Below, in pieces: positions 18,332 through 27,147 of a DNA stretch of 64,000 bases; position 1 is the stretch's first letter, and each line of letters starts with the position of its first letter. The stretch is from contig CANMBU010000001.1 in NCBI GenBank assembly GCA_947496175.1, positions 806,001 through 870,000 on the forward strand. Direction: 5' to 3'. A program made the translations under genes and the position numbers. This DNA is from an uncultured Roseovarius sp. GTDB taxonomy: Bacteria > Pseudomonadota > Alphaproteobacteria > Rhodobacterales > Rhodobacteraceae. The notes beneath the pieces were generated by a model. That model was not told the DNA's origin. It searched no databases and saw only the letters and a list, made by a program, of their open reading frames with translations.

Positions 18332-18841
18332 CTATTCCGCTGCATCCCGCCTTGGCAATGTCCAATTTGGGCGCACGAAATGGCAAGTGTATCCATTCGG
18401 AATGCGCTCAAGATAGTCTTGATGCTCTGGTTCCGCTTCCCAGAAGTCGCCAACTGGCTCAAGTTCCGTCACAACGCGTCCTGGCCAAAGCCCACTGGCA
18501 TTCACATCAGCAATCGTATCTTCGGCCACCGCTTTTTGTTCATCGTTCACATAGTAAATCGCCGAACGATAGCTCATGCCTCGGTCATTTCCTTGCCGAT
18601 TGGGCGTGGTCGGGTCGTGGATCTGAAAGAAGAATTCCAGCAACTGCCGATAAGTAATCACGTCAGGATCAAATATGATCTCAATACCTTCCGCGTGCGT
18701 TCCGTGATTGCGATAGGTTGCATTGGGCACATCGCCGCCAGTGTAACCCACACGCGTTTTGTGGACTCCAGGCAGCTTTCGAATGAGATCTTGCATGCCC
18801 CAAAAGCACCCGCCGGCCAATACTGCGCGCTCTTCTGTCAT
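18332..18841 (-). CDS. msrA: peptide-methionine (S)-S-oxide reductase
   Basis: 169 residues. The catalytic cysteine is C12 in [24 protein letters not shown] and [16 protein letters not shown] are the other family blocks. It repairs the S epimer of methionine sulfoxide in proteins, probably in the cytosol (no signal peptide). The usual C-terminal resolving cysteines are not seen; the only late cysteine is in GYTCHF. Start ATG 18841 overlaps the msrB stop as TGATG; a GTG just upstream is possible. Confidence 0.93.
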   Translation of the reverse strand: MTEERAVLAGGCFWGMQDLIRKLPGVHKTRVGYTGGDVPNATYRNHGTHAEGIEIIFDPDVITYRQLLEFFFQIHDPTTPNRQGNDRGMSYRSAIYYVNDEQKAVAEDTIADVNASGLWPGRVVTELEPVGDFWEAEPEHQDYLERIPNGYTCHFVRPNWTLPRRDAAE

Positions 18842-19284
18842 CACACATCCTCCACTTGATCTAGGTAGGCACCATAACCTTCGGCCTCCATCTCGTCACG
18901 ATGAATGAACCGCAATGACGCCGAATTGATGCAATAGCGAAGTCCTCCGCGATCGCGCGGTCCATCTGGAAACACATGGCCCAGATGGCTGTCGCCATGC
19001 GCACTGCGCACCTCGGTGCGTACCATACCATGCGTCGCATCATGGTGCTCGGTGACATGCGCCGTCTCGATTGGCTTTGTGAAACTGGGCCAACCACATC
19101 CGGATTCGAACTTGTCAGAAGAGGTAAAGAGTGGCTCACCCGAAACGATATCGACATAGATACCGGGCTGTTTGTTGTCGTTGTATTCCCCGGTGAAGGG
19201 GCGCTCTGTACCGTTCTGCTGTGTTACGCGAAATTGCTCCGGCGTGAGTTTCGCCAAAGCCGCGTCGCTTTTTTCGTACTTCAT
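18841..19284 (-). CDS. msrB: peptide-methionine (R)-S-oxide reductase
   Basis: 147 residues. Family blocks are [19 protein letters not shown] and [11 protein letters not shown], the last carrying the catalytic cysteine. The two CxxC pairs that bind zinc in many MsrB proteins are absent, so this is a zinc-free form. It reduces the R epimer of methionine sulfoxide and is co-expressed with msrA through a TGATG overlap. ATG 19284 is chosen because the family sequence begins there; the longer open frame to 19437 reads into the intergenic region. Confidence 0.92.
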   Translation of the reverse strand: MKYEKSDAALAKLTPEQFRVTQQNGTERPFTGEYNDNKQPGIYVDIVSGEPLFTSSDKFESGCGWPSFTKPIETAHVTEHHDATHGMVRTEVRSAHGDSHLGHVFPDGPRDRGGLRYCINSASLRFIHRDEMEAEGYGAYLDQVEDV

Positions 19285-19476
19285 CGCAGGCCCCTTTTCC
19301 TCATTGTTCACTAGGAAAATGGCATCAAAAACGCTGTTTGCAAGGGCAAGCGCAGTCCACCATCTGCTCTCGGTTACAAAAACGAAACAAATGAAACCCC
19401 AACACAGTTGACGCGACACAAGCCAGAAACGCGACATTCCTAGATAGGCGGCATCGAATAGACCCGGAGCGGCGCG

Positions 19477-20556
19477 ATGCCACGCAATGCCTTGAACAAA
19501 CTGAAGGACCTCTCTCCTGCCACCATAGGTATGGGCTTTGCGTGGGTGGGCGTGATGATCTACGCCGCGTCAAATTCCATCGCGACACTGTTGGTGGGCA
19601 TTGGGTCGGCCAATCCAGTTGCCGGTGGGCGGAACGCCATCACGTTCACGAACTTGTTGTTTCTGGGATCGCTCATTTCGCTGGTTCCTATAATCGCACT
19701 TTTCCCAGGCGACTGGACCCGCACGAACCTGCGGGCGTTGTCACGCAAGGACTGGGGATTTCTGACACTGTCCGCATTTTTGTCCTCTGCCCTGACCCCC
19801 GGCCTGTTCTTCTTTGCACTGGAGCATTCCAGCGTAACCAATGTCGTTTTGGTCAGCCGGATTGAACCACCACTCTTTCTCTTGGCGGCCGCGATATTCT
19901 TGCGCGAACTTCTGGCGGGCATTGCGCATGAGCTGAACAACCCGCTCTCTATTATCGCAGGGAATGCAGAGATCCTGCATGAAGAGCTGGAAAATCCACC
20001 ACAGGAACGACGCGTGGAAAAGCTCTCGCAGGCGGCCCAAAGATGCATTCGGATCGTTCGGTCGTTCTTGTCGCTTGCGCGTGAGGAGCCTCTTGACCTC
20101 AAGCCACTCCGAATTTCTGAACTCGTCTTAAATGCTGTTGAGGCGGCGACGCAGGAGGCTGAGAAAGCCATCGTTACATTGAGAATAGATCACACACAGC
20201 CATGCGCAGAAGTCATAGCCGACGAGGTGCAACTCACACAGGTTCTCATCAATCTATTGACCAATGGCGTCCATGCGATCCGTGACTCGGGAGTTGGCGA
20301 TCAGGTTTCCATCGGCTGGACATGCACTGGCAAGACGCTAAGCCTTCGCGTCGCAGACAATGGTCCCGGCGTCCCAGATGACCTCACAAGCCGCATCTTC
20401 GACCCACTTTTCACAACAAAACAGGCGGGCAAGGGCACCGGAGTCGGCTTGGCCTATTGCCATCGGATCATCACGGCGCACAAAGGGCAAATTCATCTAG
20501 AGACCGGCAAAGCCCGAGGAGCGGCTTTTGTGTTTGAGTTGCCTTTGGCACGCTGA
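19477..20556 (+). CDS. chimeric protein: half DMT/EamA transporter fused to a histidine kinase
   Basis: 359 residues in one uninterrupted frame. Residues 1-143 are the first half of a DMT/EamA carrier: four membrane helices (about 19-43, 55-77, 91-115, 123-142) ending in the conserved [17 protein letters not shown]. Without linker this runs into a HisKA domain, [16 protein letters not shown] (H151), then an ATPase domain with N263, [15 protein letters not shown] and [10 protein letters not shown]. The positive loop [12 protein letters not shown] between helices 2 and 3 predicts the kinase faces the cytoplasm, so a working four-helix sensor is conceivable. EamA helix 5 and the second carrier half are missing. 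Either a real novel sensor or a deletion fusion of two genes. No response regulator is adjacent. Confidence 0.8.
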   Translation: MPRNALNKLKDLSPATIGMGFAWVGVMIYAASNSIATLLVGIGSANPVAGGRNAITFTNLLFLGSLISLVPIIALFPGDWTRTNLRALSRKDWGFLTLSAFLSSALTPGLFFFALEHSSVTNVVLVSRIEPPLFLLAAAIFLRELLAGIAHELNNPLSIIAGNAEILHEELENPPQERRVEKLSQAAQRCIRIVRSFLSLAREEPLDLKPLRISELVLNAVEAATQEAEKAIVTLRIDHTQPCAEVIADEVQLTQVLINLLTNGVHAIRDSGVGDQVSIGWTCTGKTLSLRVADNGPGVPDDLTSRIFDPLFTTKQAGKGTGVGLAYCHRIITAHKGQIHLETGKARGAAFVFELPLAR

Positions 20557-20580
20557 GATCCGTGGCTATGACCAAAAAAT

Positions 20581-20600
20581 GAGCGGCCTATGAGCCGCTC
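20581..20600 (-). terminator. terminator downstream of glpV
   Basis: A 7-bp stem (20581-20587 with 20594-20600). Read on the minus strand it is followed by ATTTTTTGG, a proper U-tract, so it ends the glycerol operon rather than the convergent kinase gene. A second, stronger GC hairpin without a U-tract (20638-20646 with 20657-20665) lies nearer the glpV stop. Confidence 0.65.
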
Positions 20601-20685
20601 AGGTTGACACTAAGAAGTCATCAGGAAGATAGGCGCACGGGGCGCGCAACAACACACGCGCCCCGCACTTGGGAGAAGCCTGGAC

Positions 20686-22407
20686 TTACTGCCAGGACTT
20701 GATCAACTCGTCATAAGAAACGGTCTTGGGTTCTTCGTCCTCATTCTCAAGCTTCGCATAAGGCGCACCTGGCTGATCGAACCAATACTGCGCATCCTGC
20801 GGCTCGTTCATGACCGGACCGAGATCACCTTGAACCCCAGCGCGCTCCAGGCGTTCAAGCACACGTTCCTGGTCAGCACAGAGTGAATCCAGAGCCTCTT
20901 GAGGTGTCTTGGCACCTGACATCGCGTCGCCAATGTTCTGCCACCACAGCTGTGCCAGCTTGGGATAATCAGGAACGTTGGTGCCCGTCGGTGACCACTG
21001 TACCCGCGCAGGTGAGCGGTAGAACTCGATCAGACCACCGAGCTTGTCCGCGCGTTGTGTGAAGTGATCAGAGTTGATGGTGCTCTCACGAATGAACGTC
21101 AGGCCCACATCCGCTTTCTTGAGGTCCACTGTCTTGGACACAACGAACTGCGCATAGAGCCAGGCCGCCTTGGCACGGTCAACCGGTGTGGACTGCATCA
21201 GCGTCCAAGAGCCGGCGTCCTGATAGCCGATCTTCTGGCCTTCTTTCCAGTAAACGCCGTGCGGCGAGGGGGCCATTCGCCACTTGGGTGTGCCGTCCTC
21301 ATTCATCACAGGAAGATCGGGCTCAACCGTGGCTGCAGTAAAGGCCGTGTACCAGAACATCTGCTGCGCAACATTGCCCTGTGCTGGGATTGGACCCGCC
21401 TCAGAGAAGGTCATGCCAGCCGCCGCCGGGGGCGAGTATTTCTGCAGCCATTCAATCGCTTTGGTCACCGCATAGACCGCCGCAGGCGCATTGGTTGCAC
21501 CACCACGCGCGACACAGGACCCGGTTGGTTGACTGTTCTCATTGACACGAATGCCCCATTCATCGACCGGAAGGCCGTTGGGTTCGCCCACATCGCCCAT
21601 ACCGGCCATGGACATCCACGCATCGGTATAGCGCCAGCCAAGTGATGGGTCTTTCTTGCCGTAGTCCATGTTGCCAAAGACTTCGCCCTCCACACCCAGA
21701 TGGCTCAGGTCACGACCAGTGAAGAATTCAGCAATGTCCTCATAAGCCGTCCAGTTGACAGGCACGCCAAGGTCATAGCCATAGGCCTCTTTGAAGTCGG
21801 CCTTGTTCTTTTCGTCGTTGAACCAGTCGTAGCGGAACCAGTAGAGGTTCGCGAATTGCTGGTCTGGCAACTGATAAAGTTTGCCATCCGGCCCAGTGGT
21901 AAAGGACGTGCCGATAAAGTCATCCACATCCAACGTCGGCAGGGTCACATCCGCGCCTTCACCGGCCATCCAGTCGGTGAGGTTGCGCACCTGCTGATAA
22001 CGCCAGTGGGTACCGATGAGGTCGCTGTCGTTGATATAGGCGTCATAGATGTTCTCGCCCGACTGCATTTGCGTTTGCAGCTTCTCGACCACATCACCTT
22101 CACCAATCAGGTCATGAGTAACCTTGATGCCGGTAATGGCTGTGAACGCAGGCGCCAGAACCTGACTTTCATATTCATGAGTCGTGATGGTCTCCGAGAC
22201 GACCTTGATCTCCATGCCTTCAAACGGCTTGGCCGCATCCACAAAGAACTGCATCTCTGCCTCTTGCCCTGCACGGTCAAGCACGGACAGACCGGCGATT
22301 TCGTTGTCGAGAAACTCCATCGCCTCTTCCATCCCGGCCCAGGCCGTGCTGCCCAGAAGGGCAAGACCGGCCGCCAGCGCGGTGGTTGATTTCAATCTAT
22401 AGTTCAT
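20686..22407 (-). CDS. glpV: glycerol ABC transporter substrate-binding protein (GlpV type)
   Basis: 573 residues, long for a family 1 extracellular solute-binding protein, as GlpV proteins are. A signal peptide (AAGLALLGSTAWAG, cleavage near residue 24) exports it to the periplasm. Start ATG 22407 has GGGAGG just upstream; the open frame extends to 22485 without a ribosome site. Family assignment rests on overall resemblance plus operon order glpD-S-T-P-Q-U-V, as in rhizobia. It would capture glycerol for the GlpPQ permease. It is the last gene, after the small membrane protein GlpU. Confidence 0.85.
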   Translation of the reverse strand: MNYRLKSTTALAAGLALLGSTAWAGMEEAMEFLDNEIAGLSVLDRAGQEAEMQFFVDAAKPFEGMEIKVVSETITTHEYESQVLAPAFTAITGIKVTHDLIGEGDVVEKLQTQMQSGENIYDAYINDSDLIGTHWRYQQVRNLTDWMAGEGADVTLPTLDVDDFIGTSFTTGPDGKLYQLPDQQFANLYWFRYDWFNDEKNKADFKEAYGYDLGVPVNWTAYEDIAEFFTGRDLSHLGVEGEVFGNMDYGKKDPSLGWRYTDAWMSMAGMGDVGEPNGLPVDEWGIRVNENSQPTGSCVARGGATNAPAAVYAVTKAIEWLQKYSPPAAAGMTFSEAGPIPAQGNVAQQMFWYTAFTAATVEPDLPVMNEDGTPKWRMAPSPHGVYWKEGQKIGYQDAGSWTLMQSTPVDRAKAAWLYAQFVVSKTVDLKKADVGLTFIRESTINSDHFTQRADKLGGLIEFYRSPARVQWSPTGTNVPDYPKLAQLWWQNIGDAMSGAKTPQEALDSLCADQERVLERLERAGVQGDLGPVMNEPQDAQYWFDQPGAPYAKLENEDEEPKTVSYDELIKSWQ

Positions 22408-22485
22408 TGTTTCCTCCCATTGGTTATTCGAACTTTGGTTATGTAAGGCGACCCGTTTGGGGGAAGGCCACCGGCGTATTGGCAA

Positions 22486-22758
22486 TCAAACCCATCGGAA
22501 CACCGCAAAGGCATAGATCGCGCAGACGACTAAAGCATAAGGCTGAGACAGCCCAACAAGACCCAGCCAGGCCAGGTTAATAAAGGCCGAGCCCAGAAGC
22601 GTGATGAAAAGCCGGTCACCGCGTGTGGTTTCGATCCGAAGGATACCCACCCGCGGGGTTTCGGGATACTTGATCGCCAGGATCGTGAAAGTGATCAGAA
22701 GGGCCGCGATAACGCCGAAAAAGGCGGCGGTCGGCCATGTCCATGCCATCCAGGCCAT
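22486..22758 (-). CDS. glpU: small membrane protein, DUF2160 (GlpU type)
   Basis: 90 residues with two or three membrane helices (about 8-29, 50-68, 72-88). The WTWPTAAFF opening and the ETTRGDRLF loop are typical of DUF2160, found only in glycerol-type ABC operons. Its molecular role is not known to me. It has its own ribosome site (AGGGAG, 8 bases before ATG), which matters because the GIY-YIG cassette now separates it from glpQ by nearly 490 bases. Confidence 0.85.
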   Translation of the reverse strand: MAWMAWTWPTAAFFGVIAALLITFTILAIKYPETPRVGILRIETTRGDRLFITLLGSAFINLAWLGLVGLSQPYALVVCAIYAFAVFRWV

Positions 22759-22785
22759 TACAGCACTCCCTGAGATTTAAGAACC

Positions 22786-22851
22786 GTCATCGTCTGGCTT
22801 GACCGGACGACCTCTTGACACAGAGTTTTTCGAGTAGACCCCGAGGATGAC
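22786..22851. repeat. left palindromic repeat bounding the GIY-YIG cassette
   Basis: 22786-22816 begins GTCATC and contains a hairpin, stem CGTCTGG with CCGGACG around CTTGA. The right repeat (23188-23219, inverted) has the same layout with stem CCTCGGG/CCCGAGG, so the stems differ by compensating changes. A further half copy, ccccgaggatgac, is at 22839-22851. The sequence belongs to the abundant GTCATC-type palindromes of alphaproteobacterial genomes. Confidence 0.75.
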
Positions 22852-22861
22852 ACGCTTTCAT

Positions 22862-23155
22862 TCATCCGCTGATATCGTGCCAGAGGTCGCGCCAGTTGGG
22901 GTTGGTTTTTTCGATCAGTTCGATTTTCCAAGCACGGTTCCAACGCTTCAACCCTTTCTCGCGTCGAATGGCCTCTGTTGGGTTCATATGTGTTTCGAAC
23001 CAAACCAGCCGCGAGAGATTGTAGCGGTCGGTGAAGCCGGGCATGGCATGGGTGCGATGTTCCCATACGCGACGCCAGAGGTCTTTGGTAACGCCGATGT
23101 AAAGGGTGCCAAGACGCTTGTTCGTCACTATGTAGACGTGCATCTCTTTTGGCAT
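22862..23155 (-). CDS. GIY-YIG nuclease family protein
   Basis: 97 residues forming a stand-alone GIY-YIG domain: MHVYIVTNKR and LGTLYIGVTKDLWRRVWEH give the two strands and the catalytic Arg, and NPTEAIRREKGLKRW holds the conserved Glu. Related to the YhbQ/UPF0213 group, whose members act as small nucleases of unclear purpose. The gene sits inside the glycerol operon on the same strand, bounded by inverted palindromic repeats. Weak ribosome site AAGGA 5-6 bases upstream of ATG 23155. It is probably a passenger or mobile cassette rather than part of glycerol uptake. Confidence 0.85.
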   Translation of the reverse strand: MPKEMHVYIVTNKRLGTLYIGVTKDLWRRVWEHRTHAMPGFTDRYNLSRLVWFETHMNPTEAIRREKGLKRWNRAWKIELIEKTNPNWRDLWHDISG

Positions 23156-23187
23156 TTAGATCCTTAGTCACTACGAGGCGCTTACTC

Positions 23188-23219
23188 AAAGAGGTCCTCG
23201 GGTCAAGCCCGAGGATGAC
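23188..23219. repeat. right palindromic repeat bounding the GIY-YIG cassette
   Basis: Inverted counterpart of the left repeat: read on the minus strand it starts GTCATC and holds a perfect 7-bp stem (CCTCGGG/CCCGAGG) around CTTGA, then GACCTCTTT. It lies 26 bases outside the glpQ stop. Reading through it gives the VILGLDPRTS peptide often seen in spurious alphaproteobacterial ORFs. Confidence 0.78.
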
Positions 23220-23245
23220 CGAGCGGTGGTTAACAAAGCGTTCCA

Positions 23246-24091
23246 TCACACCCTCCCCAGGGCAAAGCCCTTGGCGATGTAGTTCCGCACGAAGTAGATC
23301 ACCAAAGCTCCCGGCACGATGGTCAGAACCCCCGCCGCCGCCAGCACACCCCAGTCAATGCCGGCAGCACCCTGAGTGCGGGTCATGATGGCGGCAATCG
23401 GCTTGGCATCCACAGTTGTCAGTGTCCGGCTGAGCAGCAGTTCAACCCAACTAAACATGAAGCAGAAGAACGCGGCCACACCGATGCCCGAGGCAATCAG
23501 CGGCATGAAGATCTTCACAAAGAAACGCGGGAAGGAATACCCGTCGATATACGCCGTCTCATCAATTTCCTTGGGCACACCACGCATGAAGCCCTCCAAT
23601 ATCCATACCGCCAGCGGCACGTTGAAGAGGCAATGCGCCAGCGCCACAGCGATGTGGGTGTCGAAGAGACCCACGCTTGAATAGAGCTGAAAGAATGGCA
23701 GCGCAAACACCGCAGGCGGCGCCATACGGTTCGTCAGAAGCCAGAAGAACAGATGCTTGTCACCCATGAAGCTATAGCGCGAGAACGCATAGGCGGCGGG
23801 CAAGGCCACAGCGATGGAAATCACCGTGTTGATCACCACATAGATCAGCGAGTTGATATAGCCGGAGTACCACGCCGGATCGGTCAGGATCGTCTTGTAA
23901 TTGTCGAGCGTTGGATTGTCCGGCCAGAGCGTGAAGGTGTTCAGGATCTCGGTGTTGGTCTTCAGGCTCATGTTCAAGAGCCAATAGATCGGCAGCATGA
24001 GGAAGATCAGGTAAAGCCCCATCACCACGGCCCGCGAGTTGATGGCCGGGATCGAAGAAGACCGTGTTTGAGATGCAGTTGCGTCAGCCAT
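23246..24091 (-). CDS. glpQ: glycerol ABC transporter permease (GlpQ, MalG type)
   Basis: 281 residues with six membrane helices and the permease EAA loop (KEIDETAYIDGYSFPRFF, followed by IFMPLIASG), which docks on the ATPase. The opening, AVVMGLYLIFLMLPIYWLLNMSLKT, is typical of MalG-like subunits. It pairs with GlpP, whose stop is 3 bases upstream. The transcript downstream of it runs into the GIY-YIG cassette. Confidence 0.87.
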   Translation of the reverse strand: MADATASQTRSSSIPAINSRAVVMGLYLIFLMLPIYWLLNMSLKTNTEILNTFTLWPDNPTLDNYKTILTDPAWYSGYINSLIYVVINTVISIAVALPAAYAFSRYSFMGDKHLFFWLLTNRMAPPAVFALPFFQLYSSVGLFDTHIAVALAHCLFNVPLAVWILEGFMRGVPKEIDETAYIDGYSFPRFFVKIFMPLIASGIGVAAFFCFMFSWVELLLSRTLTTVDAKPIAAIMTRTQGAAGIDWGVLAAAGVLTIVPGALVIYFVRNYIAKGFALGRV

Positions 24092-24094
24092 CGC

Positions 24095-24964
24095 TTATCC
24101 CTCCCGCCGGTCGAGATTGGTCATTACGGTGTAGAAAACCCAGGAGATGAGCAGGATCACAAGGAAATACATGATCGAGAACGCCGCCGCCGGTCCTAGG
24201 TCAAACTGCCCCAGCGCCATCTTCACCAAATCAATACTCAGGAAGGTCGTCGCACTGCCGGGACCACCGCCCGTCACCACGAAAGGCTCTGTGTAGATCA
24301 TGAAGCTATCCATGAACCGCAGAAGGACCGCAATCATCAGGACACCTGCCATCTTGGGAAGCTCGATGTAGCGGAACACTTTCCAGCGCGAGGCCTGATC
24401 AATCTTGGCCGCCTGATAGTAGGCATCCGGAATAGACTGCAGCCCGGCATAGGCCAGCAGGGCCACAAGCGAGGTCCAGTGCCAGACATCCATGACGATG
24501 ACCGTCACCCAAGCATCAAACGTGTCCTGCGTGTAGTTGTAATCGATCCCCAAAGCCGACAGCGTATAGCCCAAAAGGCCAATATCGACGCGGCCAAAAA
24601 TCTGCCAGATGGTGCCAACCACGTTCCACGGGATAAGCAGGGGCAAGGACATCAACACAAGGCAAACCGACACCCACACGCCTTTTTTGGGCATGTTGAG
24701 CGCCACGAAGATTCCCAGAGGAATCTCAATCGCCAGAATAATCGCCGAGAACATCAACTGCCGACCCAGCGCATCCCACATGCGGTCCGAGGCAAGAAGC
24801 TCTTCAAACCATTCCAGACCCGCCCAGAAAAACTGATTATTTCCAAACGTGTCCTGCACCGAATAGTTGACCACGGTCATCAGCGGGATCACCGCCGAGA
24901 ACGCCACAAGGATCAGAACCGGCAGAACAAGGAACCAGGCCTTCTGATTTGGGGTTTTTTCCAT
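24095..24964 (-). CDS. glpP: glycerol ABC transporter permease (GlpP, MalF type)
   Basis: 289 residues, six membrane helices, MalF-like, with the EAA loop DAYYQAAKIDQASRWKVF followed by YIELPKMAGVL. ATG 24964 is preferred: GGGGAGG lies 7 bases upstream and the start overlaps the glpT stop as TGATG; an ATG one codon earlier is the alternative. Together with GlpQ it forms the membrane channel. Confidence 0.87.
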   Translation of the reverse strand: MEKTPNQKAWFLVLPVLILVAFSAVIPLMTVVNYSVQDTFGNNQFFWAGLEWFEELLASDRMWDALGRQLMFSAIILAIEIPLGIFVALNMPKKGVWVSVCLVLMSLPLLIPWNVVGTIWQIFGRVDIGLLGYTLSALGIDYNYTQDTFDAWVTVIVMDVWHWTSLVALLAYAGLQSIPDAYYQAAKIDQASRWKVFRYIELPKMAGVLMIAVLLRFMDSFMIYTEPFVVTGGGPGSATTFLSIDLVKMALGQFDLGPAAAFSIMYFLVILLISWVFYTVMTNLDRREG

Positions 24965-26040
24965 CATGCGGCCTCCCCTTCGGTCAGCCAGTCATTGACA
25001 TAGACATTCACCCGGTCCGGATCGAACGCCACACGGGTCATATCCGGCGAGATGGATTGGTCTTCACCCGCCACGATGTTGATCTCACTTCCAAAGAGAT
25101 CCGCGCGCACGATCTTGTGCCGGCCCACATCTTCAACCCGGCGTACCTTGACCGGCAGGCCCTCCTCCTCGGTCAGCGACACAAATTCAGGCCGCACCCC
25201 AAGCTCAACCTTACCCGATAACGCCCCATAGGCGCGCGCCAGCGAAAGCGATGCCCCATGCACCTTGGCCACTTTTCCTTCCACATCTGCCGGGATGAGG
25301 TTCATGCCGGGTGAGCCAATGAAGTAGCCCACAAACGTATGCTCCGGCCGCTCAAAAAGCTCTTGAGGTGTGCCAATCTGAACCACGCGCCCGTCATGCA
25401 TCACGACCACTTTGTTGGCGAACGTGAGCGCCTCGGTTTGGTCATGCGTCACATAGATCATCGTGTGCCCAAACTGCTGATGCAACTGCTTGAGCTGTGT
25501 GCGCAACTCCCATTTCATATGCGGATCAATCACCGTCAGGGGTTCATCAAAGAGAAGCGCATTCACGTCCTCACGCACCATGCCGCGCCCAAGGCTGATC
25601 TTTTGCTTGGCATCCGCCGTCAGGCCCCGCGCCTTGCGGTCCAGCGTCTCCTCCAGCCCGATCATCGCAGCAATCTCTTGCACGCGCGTGGCGATATACC
25701 CCGCGTCTGCCCCACGATTGCGCAATGGAAAGGCAAGGTTATCGCGCACCGTCATCGTGTCGTAGACCACCGGAAACTGGAACACCTGCGCGATATTGCG
25801 ATCCGTGGTCGAAGACGCCGTCACATCCACATCGTTGAACAGAATGCGACCCTGACTTGGTGTCAGAAGCCCCGAAATGATATTAAGCAACGTGGTCTTG
25901 CCACAGCCCGAGGCCCCCAAAAGCGCATAGGCCTCACCATCCGCCCAGTCGTGGTTCAACTCCTTGAGCGCGAAATCCGCCTCTCCGGTTGGGTTGGGAA
26001 AATATGAATGCGCCAGATTGTCCAGGGTTATCTTCGCCAT
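24964..26040 (-). CDS. glpT: glycerol ABC transporter ATP-binding protein (GlpT)
   Basis: 358 residues. Walker A is intact (G42-T49, GASGCGKT), Walker B ends in D165-E166 (LLFDEP) and the switch histidine is H199 (YVTHDQTEA). The ABC signature, normally LSGGQ, is LTADAKQK (140-147) and so degenerate. A MalK-like TOBE region follows. It forms a heterodimer with GlpS, whose intact signature would complete one good ATP site. This GlpT is not the E. coli glycerol-3-phosphate antiporter of the same name. Confidence 0.88.
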   Translation of the reverse strand: MAKITLDNLAHSYFPNPTGEADFALKELNHDWADGEAYALLGASGCGKTTLLNIISGLLTPSQGRILFNDVDVTASSTTDRNIAQVFQFPVVYDTMTVRDNLAFPLRNRGADAGYIATRVQEIAAMIGLEETLDRKARGLTADAKQKISLGRGMVREDVNALLFDEPLTVIDPHMKWELRTQLKQLHQQFGHTMIYVTHDQTEALTFANKVVVMHDGRVVQIGTPQELFERPEHTFVGYFIGSPGMNLIPADVEGKVAKVHGASLSLARAYGALSGKVELGVRPEFVSLTEEEGLPVKVRRVEDVGRHKIVRADLFGSEINIVAGEDQSISPDMTRVAFDPDRVNVYVNDWLTEGEAA

Positions 26041-26049
26041 CGTCGCCCC

Positions 26050-27138
26050 CTATGCCGCCAACGCGTAGGACGCAGGCGCAACCAGCGTCCCGTCTTCATT
26101 GAAAATGTAAACATGGCTTGGGTCGAGATAGACGCGCAAGGCTGCACCTATCTCAAGGTTGTGCACGCCATGCAAAAGTCCCACCCAGCGCTCCCCATGA
26201 TGATCGAGGTGTACGAATGTTTCAGATCCCGTCAGTTCAGTGACAACCAAGCTCGTCTCAAAGACCATGGCACTTGTCGTATGGCTCTTAATCTCGACAT
26301 GGTTGGGCCGGAAACCAGCGAGGTAACGACCATCTGCCAAGCCTTCCAGCGCTCCTGTTGCCGGAGCGGTTTGACCGTCGCCGAACATCAATTTGGTGCC
26401 AGTCTTGCTGATCTTCAGGAAATTCATCGGAGGATCACTGAAGACACGCGCCGTGGTGGCATCAACTGGCTGGCGGTATACAGAGGGGGTCGCATCAAAC
26501 TGTGTGATCCGCCCTTCCCAAAGGGTTGCGGTAGACCCACCCAGCAACAGGGCTTCTTCCGGCTCGGTTGTGGCATAAACGAAAACCGCACCTGACTCTT
26601 CAAAGATCTTCGGGATCTCAGCGCGCAATTCCTCGCGCAGCTTGTAGTCAAGATTTGCCAAAGGCTCATCGAGCAGCACCAAACCCGCATCCTTGACCAA
26701 AGCCCGCGCCAGCGCGCAACGCTGCTGCTGACCCCCCGAAAGTTCCAAAGGCTTACGGTCCAACATCGGCGTCAATTTCATCAAATCCGCCGCCTTCTTG
26801 ACCGCCTTGTCCAACTCGGCCCCGGACATTCCAGAAATCCGAAGCGGCGAGGCGATGTTGTCGTAAACACTCATAGAGGGGTAGTTGATGAACTGCTGGT
26901 ACACCATGGCGACGCCCCGGTCCTGCACGCGCACGCCAGTGACGTCTTGTCCTTCCCAAAACACCTGCCCACCGGTCGGCATATCCAGCCCCGCCATCAG
27001 GCGCATCAGACTGGTTTTCCCGGATAGTGTAGGTCCCAAGAGGATATTCATCGTGCTTTTTTCAAGAACAAGGTCAGTGGGGCGAATATGCGTAACGCCG
27101 TTCACCACTTTTGAGATGTTCTTGAGCTCCAATGTCAT
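26050..27138 (-). CDS. glpS: glycerol ABC transporter ATP-binding protein (GlpS)
   Basis: 362 residues. The signature LSGGQ (133-137) and Walker B LLDEP are intact, but Walker A is GPTLSGKT (35-42), lacking the usual fourth-position Gly, and the switch His is replaced by T191 (YATTEPEEA). A TOBE-like C-terminal domain follows. It complements GlpT: the two proteins have opposite defects. Nine bases separate it from both neighbours, so it is firmly in the glpD operon. Confidence 0.88.
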   Translation of the reverse strand: MTLELKNISKVVNGVTHIRPTDLVLEKSTMNILLGPTLSGKTSLMRLMAGLDMPTGGQVFWEGQDVTGVRVQDRGVAMVYQQFINYPSMSVYDNIASPLRISGMSGAELDKAVKKAADLMKLTPMLDRKPLELSGGQQQRCALARALVKDAGLVLLDEPLANLDYKLREELRAEIPKIFEESGAVFVYATTEPEEALLLGGSTATLWEGRITQFDATPSVYRQPVDATTARVFSDPPMNFLKISKTGTKLMFGDGQTAPATGALEGLADGRYLAGFRPNHVEIKSHTTSAMVFETSLVVTELTGSETFVHLDHHGERWVGLLHGVHNLEIGAALRVYLDPSHVYIFNEDGTLVAPASYALAA

Positions 27139-27147
27139 CTCATCCCC

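Noticed and set aside
19285..19437. N-terminal extension of MsrB with a hydrophobic stretch, a possible signal peptide
   Set aside because: Family sequence starts at ATG 19284; the extension has no ribosome site and no continuity with MsrB export signals.
20638..20665. GC-rich hairpin as the main terminator of glpV
   Set aside because: It lacks a U-tract on either strand; the hairpin at 20581-20600 has one.
22758..23249. 163-residue minus-strand open frame across the GIY-YIG cassette
   Set aside because: It reads through the palindromic repeats (giving the familiar SVILGLDPRTS peptide) and is out of frame with the GIY-YIG domain.
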